64,000 nt of DNA, from contig NC_003283.11 in the NCBI RefSeq assembly GCF_000002985.6, forward strand, positions 11,098,001-11,162,000, in the 5' to 3' direction. Every line of letters begins with the position of its first letter. Position 1 is the stretch's first letter. The notes below the pieces were generated by a model. It was not told where the DNA came from, did no database searches, and worked only from the letters and a program-made list of their open reading frames with translations. The DNA is from Caenorhabditis elegans (Eukaryota; Nematoda; Chromadorea; Rhabditida; Rhabditidae). Shown here in pieces: positions 15,071 to 27,263 of the stretch. Position numbers and translations under genes: made by a program.

Positions 15071-16043
15071 TTTGCGTCGATGCCGAGAGCTCTGAAATCG
15101 CTTTTAACTTTTAATTATGAATAACAGGTGTTATTTAAAACATTTATAAAAGTTACCGAACCTAAAACGAGCTAAAACGTTTCAAGCAAAACAGAAAAAT
15201 TATATTTAAGTCAGACATTTAATTTAAAGTTGTATTTTTGAAATTTTTTTGGAAAAATAGTGCTCAGAATGTCACAGAGTGAAAAATAAATAGCGAAAAA
15301 CGATCGTTGCACCATTTTGAGAAGTATTGCCAAACGAATGGGGAGGAGCCCAAACGCAATGTGCGGCACGCGTTTTCGCAAGTCTGCCGCATGTCTCTCT
15401 GGGTCATTGCCGAAGTGATATTTATTTCAAAAATATAAGCGCCAAAACTCTTGCGAAACTCATTGACGTGTGACTTTTTTATTGATTTTTTGAAAAGATA
15501 ACAGAAAAACAATTTATTTTGAATTGTGCCCGCTATGAAAATTGAAGTTGCCTTCACTTTCTCAGATTATCGAAGGTTTTTCAATATCACCATGTTTACT
15601 TTTTTTTTCGATTTACATCGCTTTTTGAACGCGCTCTCCCGAACTTATCCAGCCAAATTCCACAAAAGGATAAGACTGTTGTCAAAAATCGATCAATATT
15701 AATTTCCTTGTGGCTCCTCGATTCCGTTTGTTTTCTGTTCTCTTTTCACCGGTGTCTTTTCTCACGCGAAGCATCATGTAATACTTCCAAACAAATGCGT
15801 TCTTGTTTTCTTATATTAATTTGCAAATAGTTTTGCTTGTGTTCTTATTTTTCTATAAAATAAATAAATGTTTTCTTCAAAAAATGAAGCGTCAAAAATC
15901 GATATTTTTTCAGAAACACTGGGCTGATTGACTATAGGAATCACTCTGGTTGTTTTATCACTAACTTGTGTGGCTGCTGCGAGAGAACGGATAAACGAAA
16001 GAGGCAAAGACGCTAGCAGACAAAGTGACCCGTCAGTCTGATC
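15071..16043. promoter_or_regulatory. Shared upstream region of erfa-3 and math-33
   Basis: The 973 bp between the two divergent start codons carries no gene I can support. It presumably contains both promoters. No TATA box or clear initiator is visible. A short stretch near 15820-15900 is A/T-rich. Confidence 0.5.
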
Positions 16044-19000
16044 ATGCAGTGCTCGCCGGATCCCGAAGATCTACTCATTGTGCCGACGCACGATATACCA
16101 TCCTATGATGAAAGTTTGGATCCATTCGGGCCAGAAGGCCATTTGTCCTTGGACATTGACTGCTTTTCGAAGTTTATGTCTCGTTCAGACAATCGGATTA
16201 TGTCCAAGCCAATTATCGTTCGTGGCATCCCTTGGCGTATTCTAGCCATTTGCAGGTAAGCTTTTAAAAATTAATAAGAGCATTTGCTCAACAAGCCAAG
16301 AGGTTCCAGAAATCAACAAGGAAGTCGGCATTCGATGAACTCTCGTGTCAACCGCAGCAATTTTAACTTCGGGTTCTTTCTGCAGTGCAACAATGATGAG
16401 TTGCTGCAGAAACGTGGAATGTGGCGATGCTATGGAACGGCCGTTTTGGAAGTTCTTAATGCGGATGGTCCATCGATTCAGAAAAAGATTCATCATTCAT
16501 TTCACAATACGGAGGTTGATTGGGGATTTTCAAATTATGACCAGTATGACACCCTGTGCAACCCCAAAGATGGATACGTAGTGAATGACACTATCAAATT
16601 GAGATGTCGTTTCACTGCTGATGTTCCGACTGGAGCCAACTATATGTAAGTTTAACACTCTCATCAGGAGACATTGAAAAAAACGACAGGAACCGGGAAT
16701 TTTATAATAGTTCGCGAATTAATTTATAACTCATACATTTTTATTTAAAAAACGCACTATGTTCTTGTATTTTATTTTATTTTACAGGTGGGATAGCAAA
16801 CGGCACACTGGTTGCATCGGATTAAGAAACCAAGGAGCCACTTGTTACATGAACTCCATATTGCAATCATTCTACTTCACCACAGGATTCAGACGCGCTG
16901 TCTACAACATGGATGTAGGAACAGAGCCGAATGAGAGCAACATTGTGCTTGCAATGCAGAGAGTTTTCTATGAACTCCAGATGGCTAGTGAAGCTGTCGA
17001 AACGAACAGTCTCACGAGAGCTTTTGGATGGGATAAGCTTGATGCGTTCAATCAACATGATGTTCAAGAGTTTTGTCGTGTTCTTCTTGACAATCTCGAA
17101 ACAAAGATGAAAGGAACATCCGAGGAGAAGTCAATCCCAAACTTATTCAGAGGAAACATGAAGTCATATATCAAATGTCTTGATGTGGACTATGAAAGTT
17201 CGCGGACTGAATCATTCTACGACGTACAGCTCAATGTACTTGGGATGGATAGCTGTAAGTTCTAAAAATTATAATTTGTAGTGGTTAAATGGGTTTAGGC
17301 TCGTTATCTCGATTTACTTTCAAAAATAAATTTTAGTAAATCCTCCAAATCTAAATCAAAGGCATGTATTGACCATGCTTAAAATTCGTAATCTACCTAT
17401 TATCAAAACTAAATTTTCAGTGGAACGTGCATTCGAAGCTTACACAACATCAGAAATCCTCGATGATGAGAACAAGTATGATGCTGGAGACCACGGACTA
17501 CAAAGAGCGGAAAAGGGAGTAAAATTCGTCGAGCTTCCACCAATCCTGCACGTTCAGCTCATGCGATTTCAATATTGCGGTGTCGAACAAAAGATCAACG
17601 AACGGTTCTCATTTCCGGAGAAAATGAACTTGGCATCTTGTTGCGAGTTAGGACCAATGCTCACCGAAGAAGACTGTGTGTACAGTCTCCACGCGGTTCT
17701 TGTTCACAGTGGAGAGTTCCATGGAGGTCACTATGTCACCTATATCAATGTCAATCTTCACGAATCGGCCGTCGATCCAACTTCATCTGCTAAATGGTGC
17801 AAGTTTGATGATGATGTTGTTTCTAGAACAACAACAGATGATGCCATCGTAAGCAATTTCGGAGGAGAGAAGACAATGAATTCTTCGGCTTATATGTTGG
17901 TCTACGTCCGTGATAACGCGATTGATCAATTCCTTGCTCCAATCCCAGACAGCCAGATACCACAATCTGTTTCTCGTACTTTTGAAATGGAAAGGCTGCA
18001 CAGAAACCGTGAGAAGAAAAAATTGGAGGAAGAACAGCTGTGTATGGGGATAGTTCTTGTGACACCAGATATTGTTGCCTCTAATCATTCTTTCGATCTT
18101 GTTGATCAATCCATAGTCCATGACAGTATTCCACACGAGACTGTTTGGAAGCATATGTTCACCGCCGAGCTTTATCAATTTGTTCATGATAGACTTTTCG
18201 AGAAGAGCGCAATGCAAAAAATTGATATGTTCGATTCGGATGATGAAGCTAGACAGGCACGGCGTGATAATCTTCGTCGCATTAAATCGAAAAAATTCAA
18301 CTTCCGTTTGTGGAGAATGACAGATTCATATTCATTGGAAAGAACAACTCAGAAATTGACTTCAAGACTGAGACCATCGGAGGTAAGGACTTGAATTGTT
18401 TCAATTTAAAAAAATTATTTTTTTAGTTCATCGATTGCAAAACTGATACACGCCTTGATACCTTGTTGAGCCAAGATTTTGAAACTATCTACGTTGAGTT
18501 CTCCAACAATATTGAACGCCCGCTTTGCGAATATGACACAGCAAGTAAGTAAAATCTTTCTTTTAAATTTAATCCACCAATTTTTTAGGGGACCTTCTAT
18601 TTTTCGTAAAATATTACGACACAATGACCGACAAGTTTACTATCATCGGCCATACAATGTTCGACTGTCACAAGCGGTTTAATTTGTACAGATCGATGTT
18701 ATGTGAAATGATTGGGCTACCCGCTGACACGGAGTTGAAGTATTATATGGAGCATGCTGCGAGTTATCTGGAACTGGTTGATCTTACCCAAAATTATTCG
18801 ATCGGAAGACTCGTTGAAGAGCAAGACGGTGGTATTCTAGTAGTTGAGAAGGTCGAGACATCTACATCCACACAAAATGCCAAGCAGAAGATGAATGAAC
18901 TTTTCCTCGACGTAGAAGTTGAATTTGTTCAATCGTTCTACAACAAAAAGCCGGAGGAAGAGCCATTTGAACAATTCGTCAAGAGAATTTGTCTGGACGA

Positions 19001-20153
19001 TAAATTATTCACTGTAGCAGAGGAAATTGGTGCAAGATTGAATGTAGACCCAAAGAAAGTACTCATCTGGACACGTGTGTCTGGTTCTCGATTCGAGCCA
19101 TTTTTCGATGATTACATGTTAAACACATGCAAAGGACTTATGACAAGACCGGTACATGATCCCAGAGCCTACAAGAGGTATCGTGTACAATATGCTATCA
19201 TGCCCTTCGATATTGATGAAATCAGTAAGCACCGTATTCAAACCAAACTTTTCTGGCAACTTCCAAATGGACATGTAGAAGAGCTAACACTGTTCCCATT
19301 GAAAGAAGGAACTGTCATTGATATTATTAACGAGGCAAAACGATACTATCCATTCGTAGAAGGAGGATCAGGAAAATTCAGGTTTATTTTTCCAAAATTA
19401 ATTTTATTTATCTAAATCAATATTCTACAGGCTTCTACAAATTGGGGCTCCCCCACTCAGTAATCAACGTGTTTATCAAATTTACGGAGAAAACACCTTG
19501 ATTAGTGATCTTGATCAACGAACAATGTACAAATTGGTGAGTTCAGTAAGTTGATTTTTGTTACTATATTTTACAAATATGGAGATAATAATTTTTAGCA
19601 GGCTCTACATTGCCGCCTTGAGGAGGTTCCGATTGACGAATTAGATATGTCACCTGGCGAGTTTCTATGCCCAGTCGTCCATTTTGATCGAGAACCCACA
19701 AAACTTTTCGGACTCTCATTTGTTATCAAAATACGTAACAATGAGCTGATGACAGAAGTACGGGATCGTCTTCGTAGGAAATTGAACGATGTCTCCGATG
19801 CTGACTTTGCCAAATACAAGTTTGCATTGCTTAGCAGAGATAAAGTAAGTTTGTTTAATTTCCACACCTTTCATATTTTTTAAAGCTTCAGCTCTGTCGT
19901 ACCATCGAATTCAACAACGGCGAGAAAGTCAACCTGGCAGATATGGCAAATCAAACAACTGGAGGTAAATCGAATTACACTTTTTAATTTAATTTCAAAA
20001 ATGGGAGATTTTTGAGAATACTCGCCGTAAAAAGACATAAAAATAATGATAAAATAAATCCCCTATTTTCCAGTTCCACAAGTGTACATTGGTCTAGATC
20101 ACAAATCACCCATCCAACATTCAAGTGAAGCTGCCATCCGAATCTTGAACTGA
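16044..20153 (+). CDS. math-33: USP7/HAUSP-type ubiquitin hydrolase with MATH domain
   Basis: Ten exons: 16044-16255, 16301-16645, 16788-17254, 17421-18382, 18427-18544, 18589-19381, 19431-19536, 19599-19844, 19886-19964, 20074-20153. They join in phase to 1135 aa, the length I recall for MATH-33. The MATH/TRAF-like domain is about residues 40-185 (FFLQCNND, DWGFSNYDQYDTL). The USP core has GLRNQGATCYMNS with catalytic Cys205, EFHGGHYV with His445, and WCKFDDDVV. C-terminal ubiquitin-like domains follow. The ortholog removes ubiquitin from nuclear substrates; worm MATH-33 is reported to stabilise DAF-16. Exon 8 has a tandem acceptor (TAG/CAG) at 19597-19601 that could give a one-residue length variant. 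Introns are mostly 42-170 bp. Confidence 0.97.
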
Positions 20154-20950
20154 TTCAAACGGTTGTTATGATCGCCAAGTTTCTTTCCTCTCCCTGTGCA
20201 ATCTCTTTCTCTCTATTTCTCTCTCTCTCTCCCCCTCTCTCTCTCTGTTTGAACCAATACGATCTGGCTGATTCTATCGTTTAATTTTATAATCATCCTT
20301 ATCACTATTATTATTTTTAAATTACATAGCTCTATCTTCGGGCTCATCTTCCACTATTCCTTTCTTCTAATTCATCGCCCATTTTTTCTCGTCATTTTCT
20401 TGTGTTCCTTTTTTGTTTACTAGTGGCTGTTCACATCTGTAAGTTATTTCCCGAATCCCGACCCGTTCAATAAAAGGTGCTGGCACCTTTCACCATTCAT
20501 GAAGACCGTGTCGTGTTCTCATTATAAGAATCCTTCCCATACAACAACATTTTTTCTGTAAATGCTTCAACATCATTCTACTACACACCGTGTAGAAGTT
20601 TGACTATGAAACTCGTAGAACTTTTGTCTCCAATTTTTTAAATATAAAATTATGGAAGATTTTTTTTCTCATCCAAAGTTTATTCCCACCTTTAAAAAAC
20701 CTTCAAAGTAGTCCCCCTAATCGCAGCCCGAAGAAAACTTTTATACATAATTGTAGATTGGAGGAAAAATTAACTGCTTTGTTATATGATTGTTTCTCAT
20801 AATAAATTGAGAACCTTGAACGAGTTTGGGAAATACATGAAAATACGAATCAACAAATGGAGATAGCTGCATGCGAGAGATTAAGTATTTACAGGAAAAG
20901 GAATCAATGCAATCATGGAACAAGAAAGATGGGGTTAATTAATTGTGAAA
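20154..20950. other. math-33 3' UTR and intergenic
   Basis: Contains a CT microsatellite at about 20199-20247 and a canonical poly(A) signal AATAAA at 20469-20474, which would give math-33 a 3' UTR of about 330 nt. The rest lies between convergent genes and holds no further gene. Confidence 0.7.
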
Positions 20951-21705
20951 TTATTCATCGTCAAACTCTGGTCCACTGGCCTTGGCAGCCATACGAGTTG
21001 TTCGTTTTTTGACAGGATCGCTTTTTGGAGCAAGAATGGGCTTGATATCATCGGATCTGATAACATGTTCGACGGTTGAGGCAGTACGTTTTCTTTTCAT
21101 TGGCGAAACATTGGTTAGCGTCTTGAGACGCTGAAAATTATTTTTTGTTGAAATGAATCCATAAGATAAAAACCACTAGATTTCACTATATTCACTAGAT
21201 TTTGGAATGTCATCTTAAAGGCGCACGGTATAACAATAGTATAAACTTTTTAACCCACCAAATATTCCAAGTAGAGGCACTCATCGAATCTTCCAGAAAG
21301 CTCCGTACGCTCTAGAGTAATATTTCTTTGAAGTGCAAACGTGAGCACAAGCTCCTTCTCACAAACTTCTTCGATATGAAGGCCACTTTCAGAGAAGAGG
21401 GAACTGAAATTTCAATAAAAAGGTACCAATTCGCATTTCTTTTCAAGTTGTGCTATTCCTGGAATCATAATTACCTCCACTTTTCCTCCACCAATGACTT
21501 GCTCACTTTGAGGATATCGGTACGTTCTTGAAGTGTGCACATTTTCTCGTAAACGACATCTTTATCGTCTTTTACACCTTTAATATTGTTTTTCTCAATG
21601 AAACTATTCAACAAAATGAAACTCACCAAGCATCTTAGTCTTGGGAATCCAGTAGATGTACCATTTCTTGAAGTTGTGCTCGCGATCGTAGACCAAAATT
21701 GACAT
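20951..21705 (-). CDS. nhj-1: Nonhomologous end-joining factor NHJ-1
   Basis: Minus-strand exons 21627-21705, 21475-21577, 21259-21403 and 20951-21130 join in phase to at least 168 aa. The protein is mostly polar with Lys/Arg clusters in the C-terminal 60 residues (KRKR, KKRTTR), fitting a nuclear protein. I assign it by position: the H19N07 gene between math-33 and mboa-2 that I recall as nhj-1, required for canonical end joining; the sequence alone shows no diagnostic domain. The ATG at 21705 lies directly after a TTATTCAG. The frame stays open upstream to about 21774 (through VSYAPVQDQKFLNIRQL), so a further 5' exon is likely. It lies downstream of mboa-2 on the same strand, about 0.4 kb away, which would suit SL2 trans-splicing. 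Confidence 0.65.
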
Positions 21706-22129
21706 CTGAATAAGTTGACGGATATTCAGAAATTTCTGGTCTTGAACGGGAGCATAAGATACTTCAAAGACGGTACAGTTTCAACACAAAAAATAGTTGG
21801 AGAATAAGTTTTGAAAAAATAAATTTTATTCACACAGAGTTCAGTTTTTCTATTCACCGCAAATATCTCAAATAATTTTTGATATGTACGGTAAATGGAA
21901 AAAAGGTATTCATGTATGGCAAGGTGGTAATAAATGGCACTAAATATGTTTCAAAAGTGTGAGCAAACGTATGTGAGAGACGAGAAAAATAAGAAAACGA
22001 CCTGTAATACATGAAAAATATAAATAGGAATTTTGAGATAATTTGGCAACATGCAATATAATGATTATAATAAAAAACTTGTAGTAAGACTAGAGAACTG
22101 CTAATTAAAAAAAAACAAATTGAGATAAA

Positions 22130-24474
22130 TCAAATACCAACGGTTTGGTTTTGAACTGCTGAAACACCAAAGTTCAAAATGTACCAATCATGTCCGTACA
22201 TGAGAATTGCAAGAGGTTGGCCAACAATCAGTGAGAGCCAGACGATGATGTTTCCTGAAAACATGTTTTTTTTTAGGAAATCGTGGTGAGACCTCAAAGT
22301 AATAAGCTAACCTGTACGTCCACCTCTCACCACTTTATCAGTGATAATGGATAGAGGAATTTGTCCCATCATTCCATAGTAGGACCACAATCGGAAAATC
22401 TTTAATGGCACAGAAACCAGATATTCATGGAAGAATGCCGACACGAAGAACACAACGAAGAATGCGCTCATTTTTGAGAAATTGTTACGCATCATTGGAC
22501 TGTAGATGTGGCGAACAGCAAATCGGTGAACTGGGATGTTCCATGATTTCCAGAAATATCCTATCGTCTCTGCATTCCAAAAGTCTCTGTAGAACTCACG
22601 ATCGGCAAATCGAAGCAGCTCGGCGATCAAGTTCAAAAATGAATGGAAGAATGTGTAGAAGAATAGAAGCCAGATGAGATGATTTGGAATTGCAAGTTTC
22701 AAGAGTCGTTCCAAACATCTAGAGTATTCCATTTCACTTAAAGGTTTCATACTATTTCGGACAGTCGGAACAACCCATTGTTGAACAAGTGCAGCTATCA
22801 AAAACGATAGAAAGATAAGCTCCACGGTTCTTTTAATCAAAAAGTGCTTCCGAATTCGCAACAATCTTGGAAATTTGAATTCGTAGCACAATGTTGGTGC
22901 AGCCATGAAGTAGTAGATATTGGAAAGTGTCAAATTGGCAGGATATTGAGCAGCCATCTGATGCATTGATAATTCATCTTTCAAATCCCAAAATTGTTTC
23001 GGATCACATGTTTTCTTTGCCAAATCGGTGACTTGTGTTTTGAGCTCTGTGATTTTTCGCCGAGCATCACGAGCCCAGTAGTTGACGTGGCCATATGAGA
23101 TGAATTTGAGAGCTTCAATAACATAAACACCCATCATTACGACTGACCACAAAGGATTCTTCCACTGAAAATTTCAGAAGTTGAGTAATTGGAAACATTA
23201 AAAAAACTAACTTTGTGGGTAAGAGTGACCACAACTGGAATTGTCAGATGTGCAATCACAAGCGAGGTGTAGAACACTGCAGCGAATCCGTTTCCAAGCC
23301 ATCCACGTTCTGAATAATTTTTTTTTGTGAAAAGAAAGAAGTAGAAAATCCAAAAAATAACGTTGTGAAAGGGCGGGTGTTGAAAAATTGTTTTTGTTAT
23401 TTCGTCTCTGCCCTCATGACACCACGTGCTTGTGAAGTGAGAAAGGAGAGAGAATGAGAGATTCGTCTGGTCAGTTGTGTATAAATGTGTTACCAAGGAG
23501 CGCAATTGCTGTTTTCAGATCAGTAATAGAGAACAAAAAGAAGTTTAACTTTGTAAGTTTTTAATAGAAAAATATCACCATTGGCGAAAACACGATGTCT
23601 ATTATTTAAACATCTAAAAATTATAACGCCACCATATCTTACGCGCATGGGTCCCGCCACGCTGACAACGAGCTCGTGACGGTTTATGGAATTTATGGGA
23701 TAATGCATCAAATTTTAATTTGATAAATCTTGGTAGCACGAAAAATATTTGTTGAGCTTTCCACAATATTTTGTATGAATCAAAAACTTCTAAATTTCAA
23801 GAATATTGAAAATACTAACTTTGGAAGTCTATTTTTTTTTGGTTTTATTTTATTCAGTGTAAATCTTACCAAGAATTTTTTCCATTCCAAAAACCGAGAG
23901 AATCTGAATATTTGAGCATAGGATGAGAGCAAGATTTGGCCAGCTCCAAATTGAGTAGTGATGCTCAACAAACGTTGAGATCCACTGAAGGGGTGTTATC
24001 AAAATACCATATTTGATCACATTTTCAAGTGCCACGCGTCCATTTGAAAGTACCTGAAATTTGGTTATAGAGGAATAAAAAGAAGATTAATGAAAATTCA
24101 ACATTTAGAAATAGTCTAGATTTTAAAACGAGTAAATTACGAACCAAAAGTAAAATAGACAAATTGAAGAATCCACGGAAATTTGTCCATCCAGAACTCG
24201 TCGAAAACAATGAATCTTGAGCAGTATGTACCACTTTCTCGCAAGGTCCAAAAATGAAATAGTTATTCACACAAGTTTAAAGCTTTTTTCTATACCCTCT
24301 CATTTCTGAACTTTTCCTTGACGAATTACCATTTTGTGCAAATGAGGAGCGTCTACTGGAAGCCAAAGAACCATTAGATGTTTCCGAAGGCTGACGCCGC
24401 CGTCGTCCCTGAATTTAGTTTTTAAAAAAACTTTAGAAAATAATAAAACTAACCGTTTGTTGACGCATTTGCAT
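22130..24474 (-). CDS. mboa-2: MBOAT acyltransferase, DGAT1-like
   Basis: Exons: 24454-24474, 24330-24408, 24145-24233, 23870-24053, 23212-23309, 22312-23164, 22130-22254; 482 aa. The Arg/Ser-rich N-terminus (GRRRRQPSE) is followed by [12 protein letters not shown], many membrane segments, REFYRDFWN (346-354), and [12 protein letters not shown] with the putative catalytic His403. This is the DGAT1 rather than the SOAT pattern: it would make triacylglycerol from diacylglycerol and acyl-CoA in the ER. The third exon's acceptor (GCGAGAAAG at about 24234) is poor; it is the only phase-compatible site because stops block every frame a little upstream. An alternative first exon would resolve this. 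The second intron listed upstream of 23309 is 560 bp. Confidence 0.9.
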
Positions 24475-25113
24475 CAGAAATACTTAGGTAACCCTGAAAT
24501 TCTTAAATGTAGAAGAATCAAGAAACTGCAAAAAAATTTCGGAAAAGAATAACAAGTCAGGCCTGTCGTGCCTCCGTCTGTTTGTTTCATATTTATCGAA
24601 TCAAGATAAGAGACAACGCGTCTGGCGCCTCTTGATTAAATGTGATCTATCACTTATTTAGAACAATAGTGCACTTCACGCCAATTCTTGATCTTTACAT
24701 GGAATCCGAATTCAATGTACATAATACACTGACATTAATTGAAACTATGGAAATATTCGTTCAACTTCATTAGTTGGTTTTAACATGAAAAGAAAAAACT
24801 TGTTTTGATATCTTCAATCCGATCATCGAAGGTAATCAATGATGCCAACAGATTCTTTTCGCGCGAATTGCAAAGAAATTCTCATATAATATAAAGGAAA
24901 CATGCGAAAGTTCTTTATCTTGCCATCACTCTTATGAAATACATAATCTGAAGAAGGGGGTATCGACTGCATAAGCTCCCAGGCACATAAAAAAATTCGA
25001 CGAAATTATAAAACAAACGGCTACAAAACAAATCAAAATGGTCTTAAAAATGGTAGGAGAGCGATAAGGAAGAACGAGAGTTGTCTACTGAACGGTACAT
25101 CATGATAAATCGT
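24475..25113. other. Intergenic: mboa-2 upstream, atp-5 downstream
   Basis: No gene seen. The part near 24475-24700 is the likely mboa-2 promoter. The remainder is A/T-rich 3' flank of atp-5. Confidence 0.5.
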
Positions 25114-25865
25114 TTAATGGTCGTCAACCTTGTCGGCACGTCGAAGAACCTGAAAATTAATAAATATGACTATAATTTGGTAAATTTCTCCACCTTGTAG
25201 TCCTTGAATCTGTTCTCAATTTCTGGAGTCTCGTTGAGTCCGATGTTGCATGGATCAGGAATTCTGTTCTGGTAGCGAAGATCATAGAAATGAGCTGGGA
25301 AATACTCGACGAAATGCTGACGATCGAAATGTTCAACTGGTGGAGCCTTGGCCCACTTTTCCTCCACCTGGAAAAAGAATATTAAAAATCTTTTCGAAAT
25401 AAAAGTAATAACCTTCTTGGCCTCCTGAAGTCCATCAGCGACCTTGACCTCATGAAGCTTAATACGGGCGTTGTTGTAATCAACCCATTGGTCTACTTCC
25501 TTCAAATACTCGGCTGGAACCTCTCCGTATGGGATCTTTACAGATTCATACTGCTTTTGAAGAGAATCGAGAACTGCCGAATGAGCCGGGAGGGCCTTCT
25601 TCAAAGCAGCAAAGTCGATCTTGGGAAGATCGGCCGGGAGCTGGCTGACAGCGGATTGGAAAGTTCCACTGACTCCCTTCACGCGGGTGAGTTCTGCGGC
25701 GTGTTCCGGGACCAAACGCTCGGCTGAAATTAAAAGTTAAAACACTAAATTGTGGAGAAGTTATTTATTACATACGTAAAATACCGTAACTTGTGACTTA
25801 AACAACTTACCGAGCTTCGACCAGTTCACGGAAGACGTCGCTACCCTCTTAGCGGCTCCAGACAT
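25114..25865 (-). CDS. atp-5: Mitochondrial ATP synthase peripheral-stalk subunit d
   Basis: Four exons: 25811-25865, 25413-25723, 25194-25367, 25114-25149; 191 aa. It starts MSGAAKRVATSSVNWSKLAE, carries VSGTFQSAVSQLPADLPKIDF and a helical central part, and ends VLRRADKVDDH. Subunit d joins the b subunit and F6 in the stator of F1Fo ATP synthase at the matrix side of the inner membrane. Length is slightly above the vertebrate subunit (about 160 aa). It is divergent from the LAMTOR3 gene with about 440 bp between the starts. Confidence 0.92.
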
Positions 25866-26306
25866 ACCTATAAAAATTGTGATGTTTTAACCTTATTTAG
25901 ATTAACAGGAAAACGATTTTTGAAAATAAAAAGTAAATATGCTTAATTAGCAGGAAAATTGAATCGTTCACAAACAAAGAAACATAGAATAACTATTTTG
26001 AGTTGTTTTCAATTTTTAAGTAACGGAATGAACTGAAAAATAAGCTAAAACAGCTGAAAAGCACAAAAAATAGTATTTTCTGTTCAAAAGGGTGGAGTCT
26101 ATCGCCCGTGAAAACGCAAAGTGCGGCGCGGTTTTCTCGGGTTCCTCGGCCATTTTTATCGGCCCTCGGGACAAAACTCGGCCACCAAAACCGATTTCAG
26201 ATTTTTACTCTTATTTTATCAATTCAAGAATTTTCCTTATGTTGCTGATTATTTTAGTGGTATCTGTAGTTAAAAAAAAAAACAAAAAAGACATTGTTTC
26301 AGTAAA
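25866..26306. promoter_or_regulatory. Bidirectional promoter region of atp-5 and lmtr-3
   Basis: A compact divergent promoter region with no coding content. A locally GC-rich patch at about 26100-26185 (containing GCGGCGCGG and TCGGCC runs) stands out against A/T-rich flanks. A trans-splice-like acceptor TTTCAG ends at 26302, five bases before the lmtr-3 ATG. Confidence 0.55.
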
Positions 26307-26858
26307 ATGATGAACGTCCAACAAGAGCTCGAAGAGCTTATGCTTACCTATGAGGGGGTCTGCGCAATCTTCATCACTGATCACGATGGAGGTCTCATTC
26401 TGAATATCGGTAAGTATTTTCATCAATAAAACCAATAATTAATATAAACTTTAAAAATATAACCATTTTTCAGGTCTTCCATCGACATTGGATAATTCTA
26501 GATTCAGGCAACAGCTGATTGTCAGTCACGTGACAACAATCCCTCAAATTCACAAACTCGACATGGGTTAGTTATTGACTTCTCATTTTTATTTCTACTC
26601 AGTTATGTTTTAGGAGGTCATCAAACAACCTTTGCATTGTACGAGTCCCACCAAATTGCTGTTCATTCTATTGACAAGTATTATTTCATTGTTCACGCTG
26701 GAACCAACACGAACACTGGCGCCATGCTCTCTTTGCGTGAGAAATTATTTCCCATCGGCAGTCATATGATGTCACTTTGCCCACCAATTGATGGAGATGC
26801 TCTTTTACCACCACCATCGTACCCTTCTGCAGCTGCACCTCCCCCAGATTTCGACTAA
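26307..26858 (+). CDS. lmtr-3: LAMTOR3/MP1 (Ragulator roadblock subunit)
   Basis: Three exons: 26307-26409, 26474-26566, 26614-26858; 146 aa. It has the roadblock-like fold pattern: an N-terminal helix (VQQELEELMLTYEGVCAIFI), a DHDGGLILNIG strand-turn-strand, and HKLDMGGHQTTFALYESHQ, as in LAMTOR3. In the family it pairs with LAMTOR2 within Ragulator on lysosomes to recruit Rag GTPases and TORC1, and scaffolds MEK/ERK. The C-terminal 25 residues are Pro/Ala-rich (LLPPPSYPSAAAPPPDFD), an extension beyond the vertebrate protein. Two adjacent ATGs (26307, 26310) could both start. The symbol is from memory; the family call is firm. Confidence 0.88.
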
Positions 26859-27263
26859 TAATTATGTGGTGGCTGCTCTCATTTTCCTGTGATTCCATGA
26901 TTCGATATCTTTACTCAGCTTTTCAAGTTCATGCCAATCTTAAAAAACCAATCTAACTTTTCTTGTTTTCAAATTATCATACCCAATAACCGTATTTCCT
27001 GTAAAAACCTTCCCAGTTTTCTATTGATTCTCATCAAGAATAAAATTAAATTGAAAGATCCGTGGTTACAGAACATGCCTGTTTTCTCGTTGGTTTCTGC
27101 CAAAAACTATCTATTTTATACATCTCTAACGTGAACTGACTATAGCATAGATCAATCACTCTGATCGTTTTTTTTTCACTGACCGTACTGATCAAAATCA
27201 TTTTTCAATCATTTCTTTTAGATTTACTCGAATGCAATAAAGTAAGTCTTATCAAACAAAGAT
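26859..27263. other. lmtr-3 3' UTR and intergenic
   Basis: Contains possible poly(A) signals AATAAA at 27039-27044 and near 27235. No further gene. The next start codon is at 27264. Confidence 0.5.

Noticed and set aside
20199-20247. CT-rich tract as a possible regulatory element
   Set aside because: It is a simple CTCTCT microsatellite in the math-33 3' UTR, with no further structure visible.
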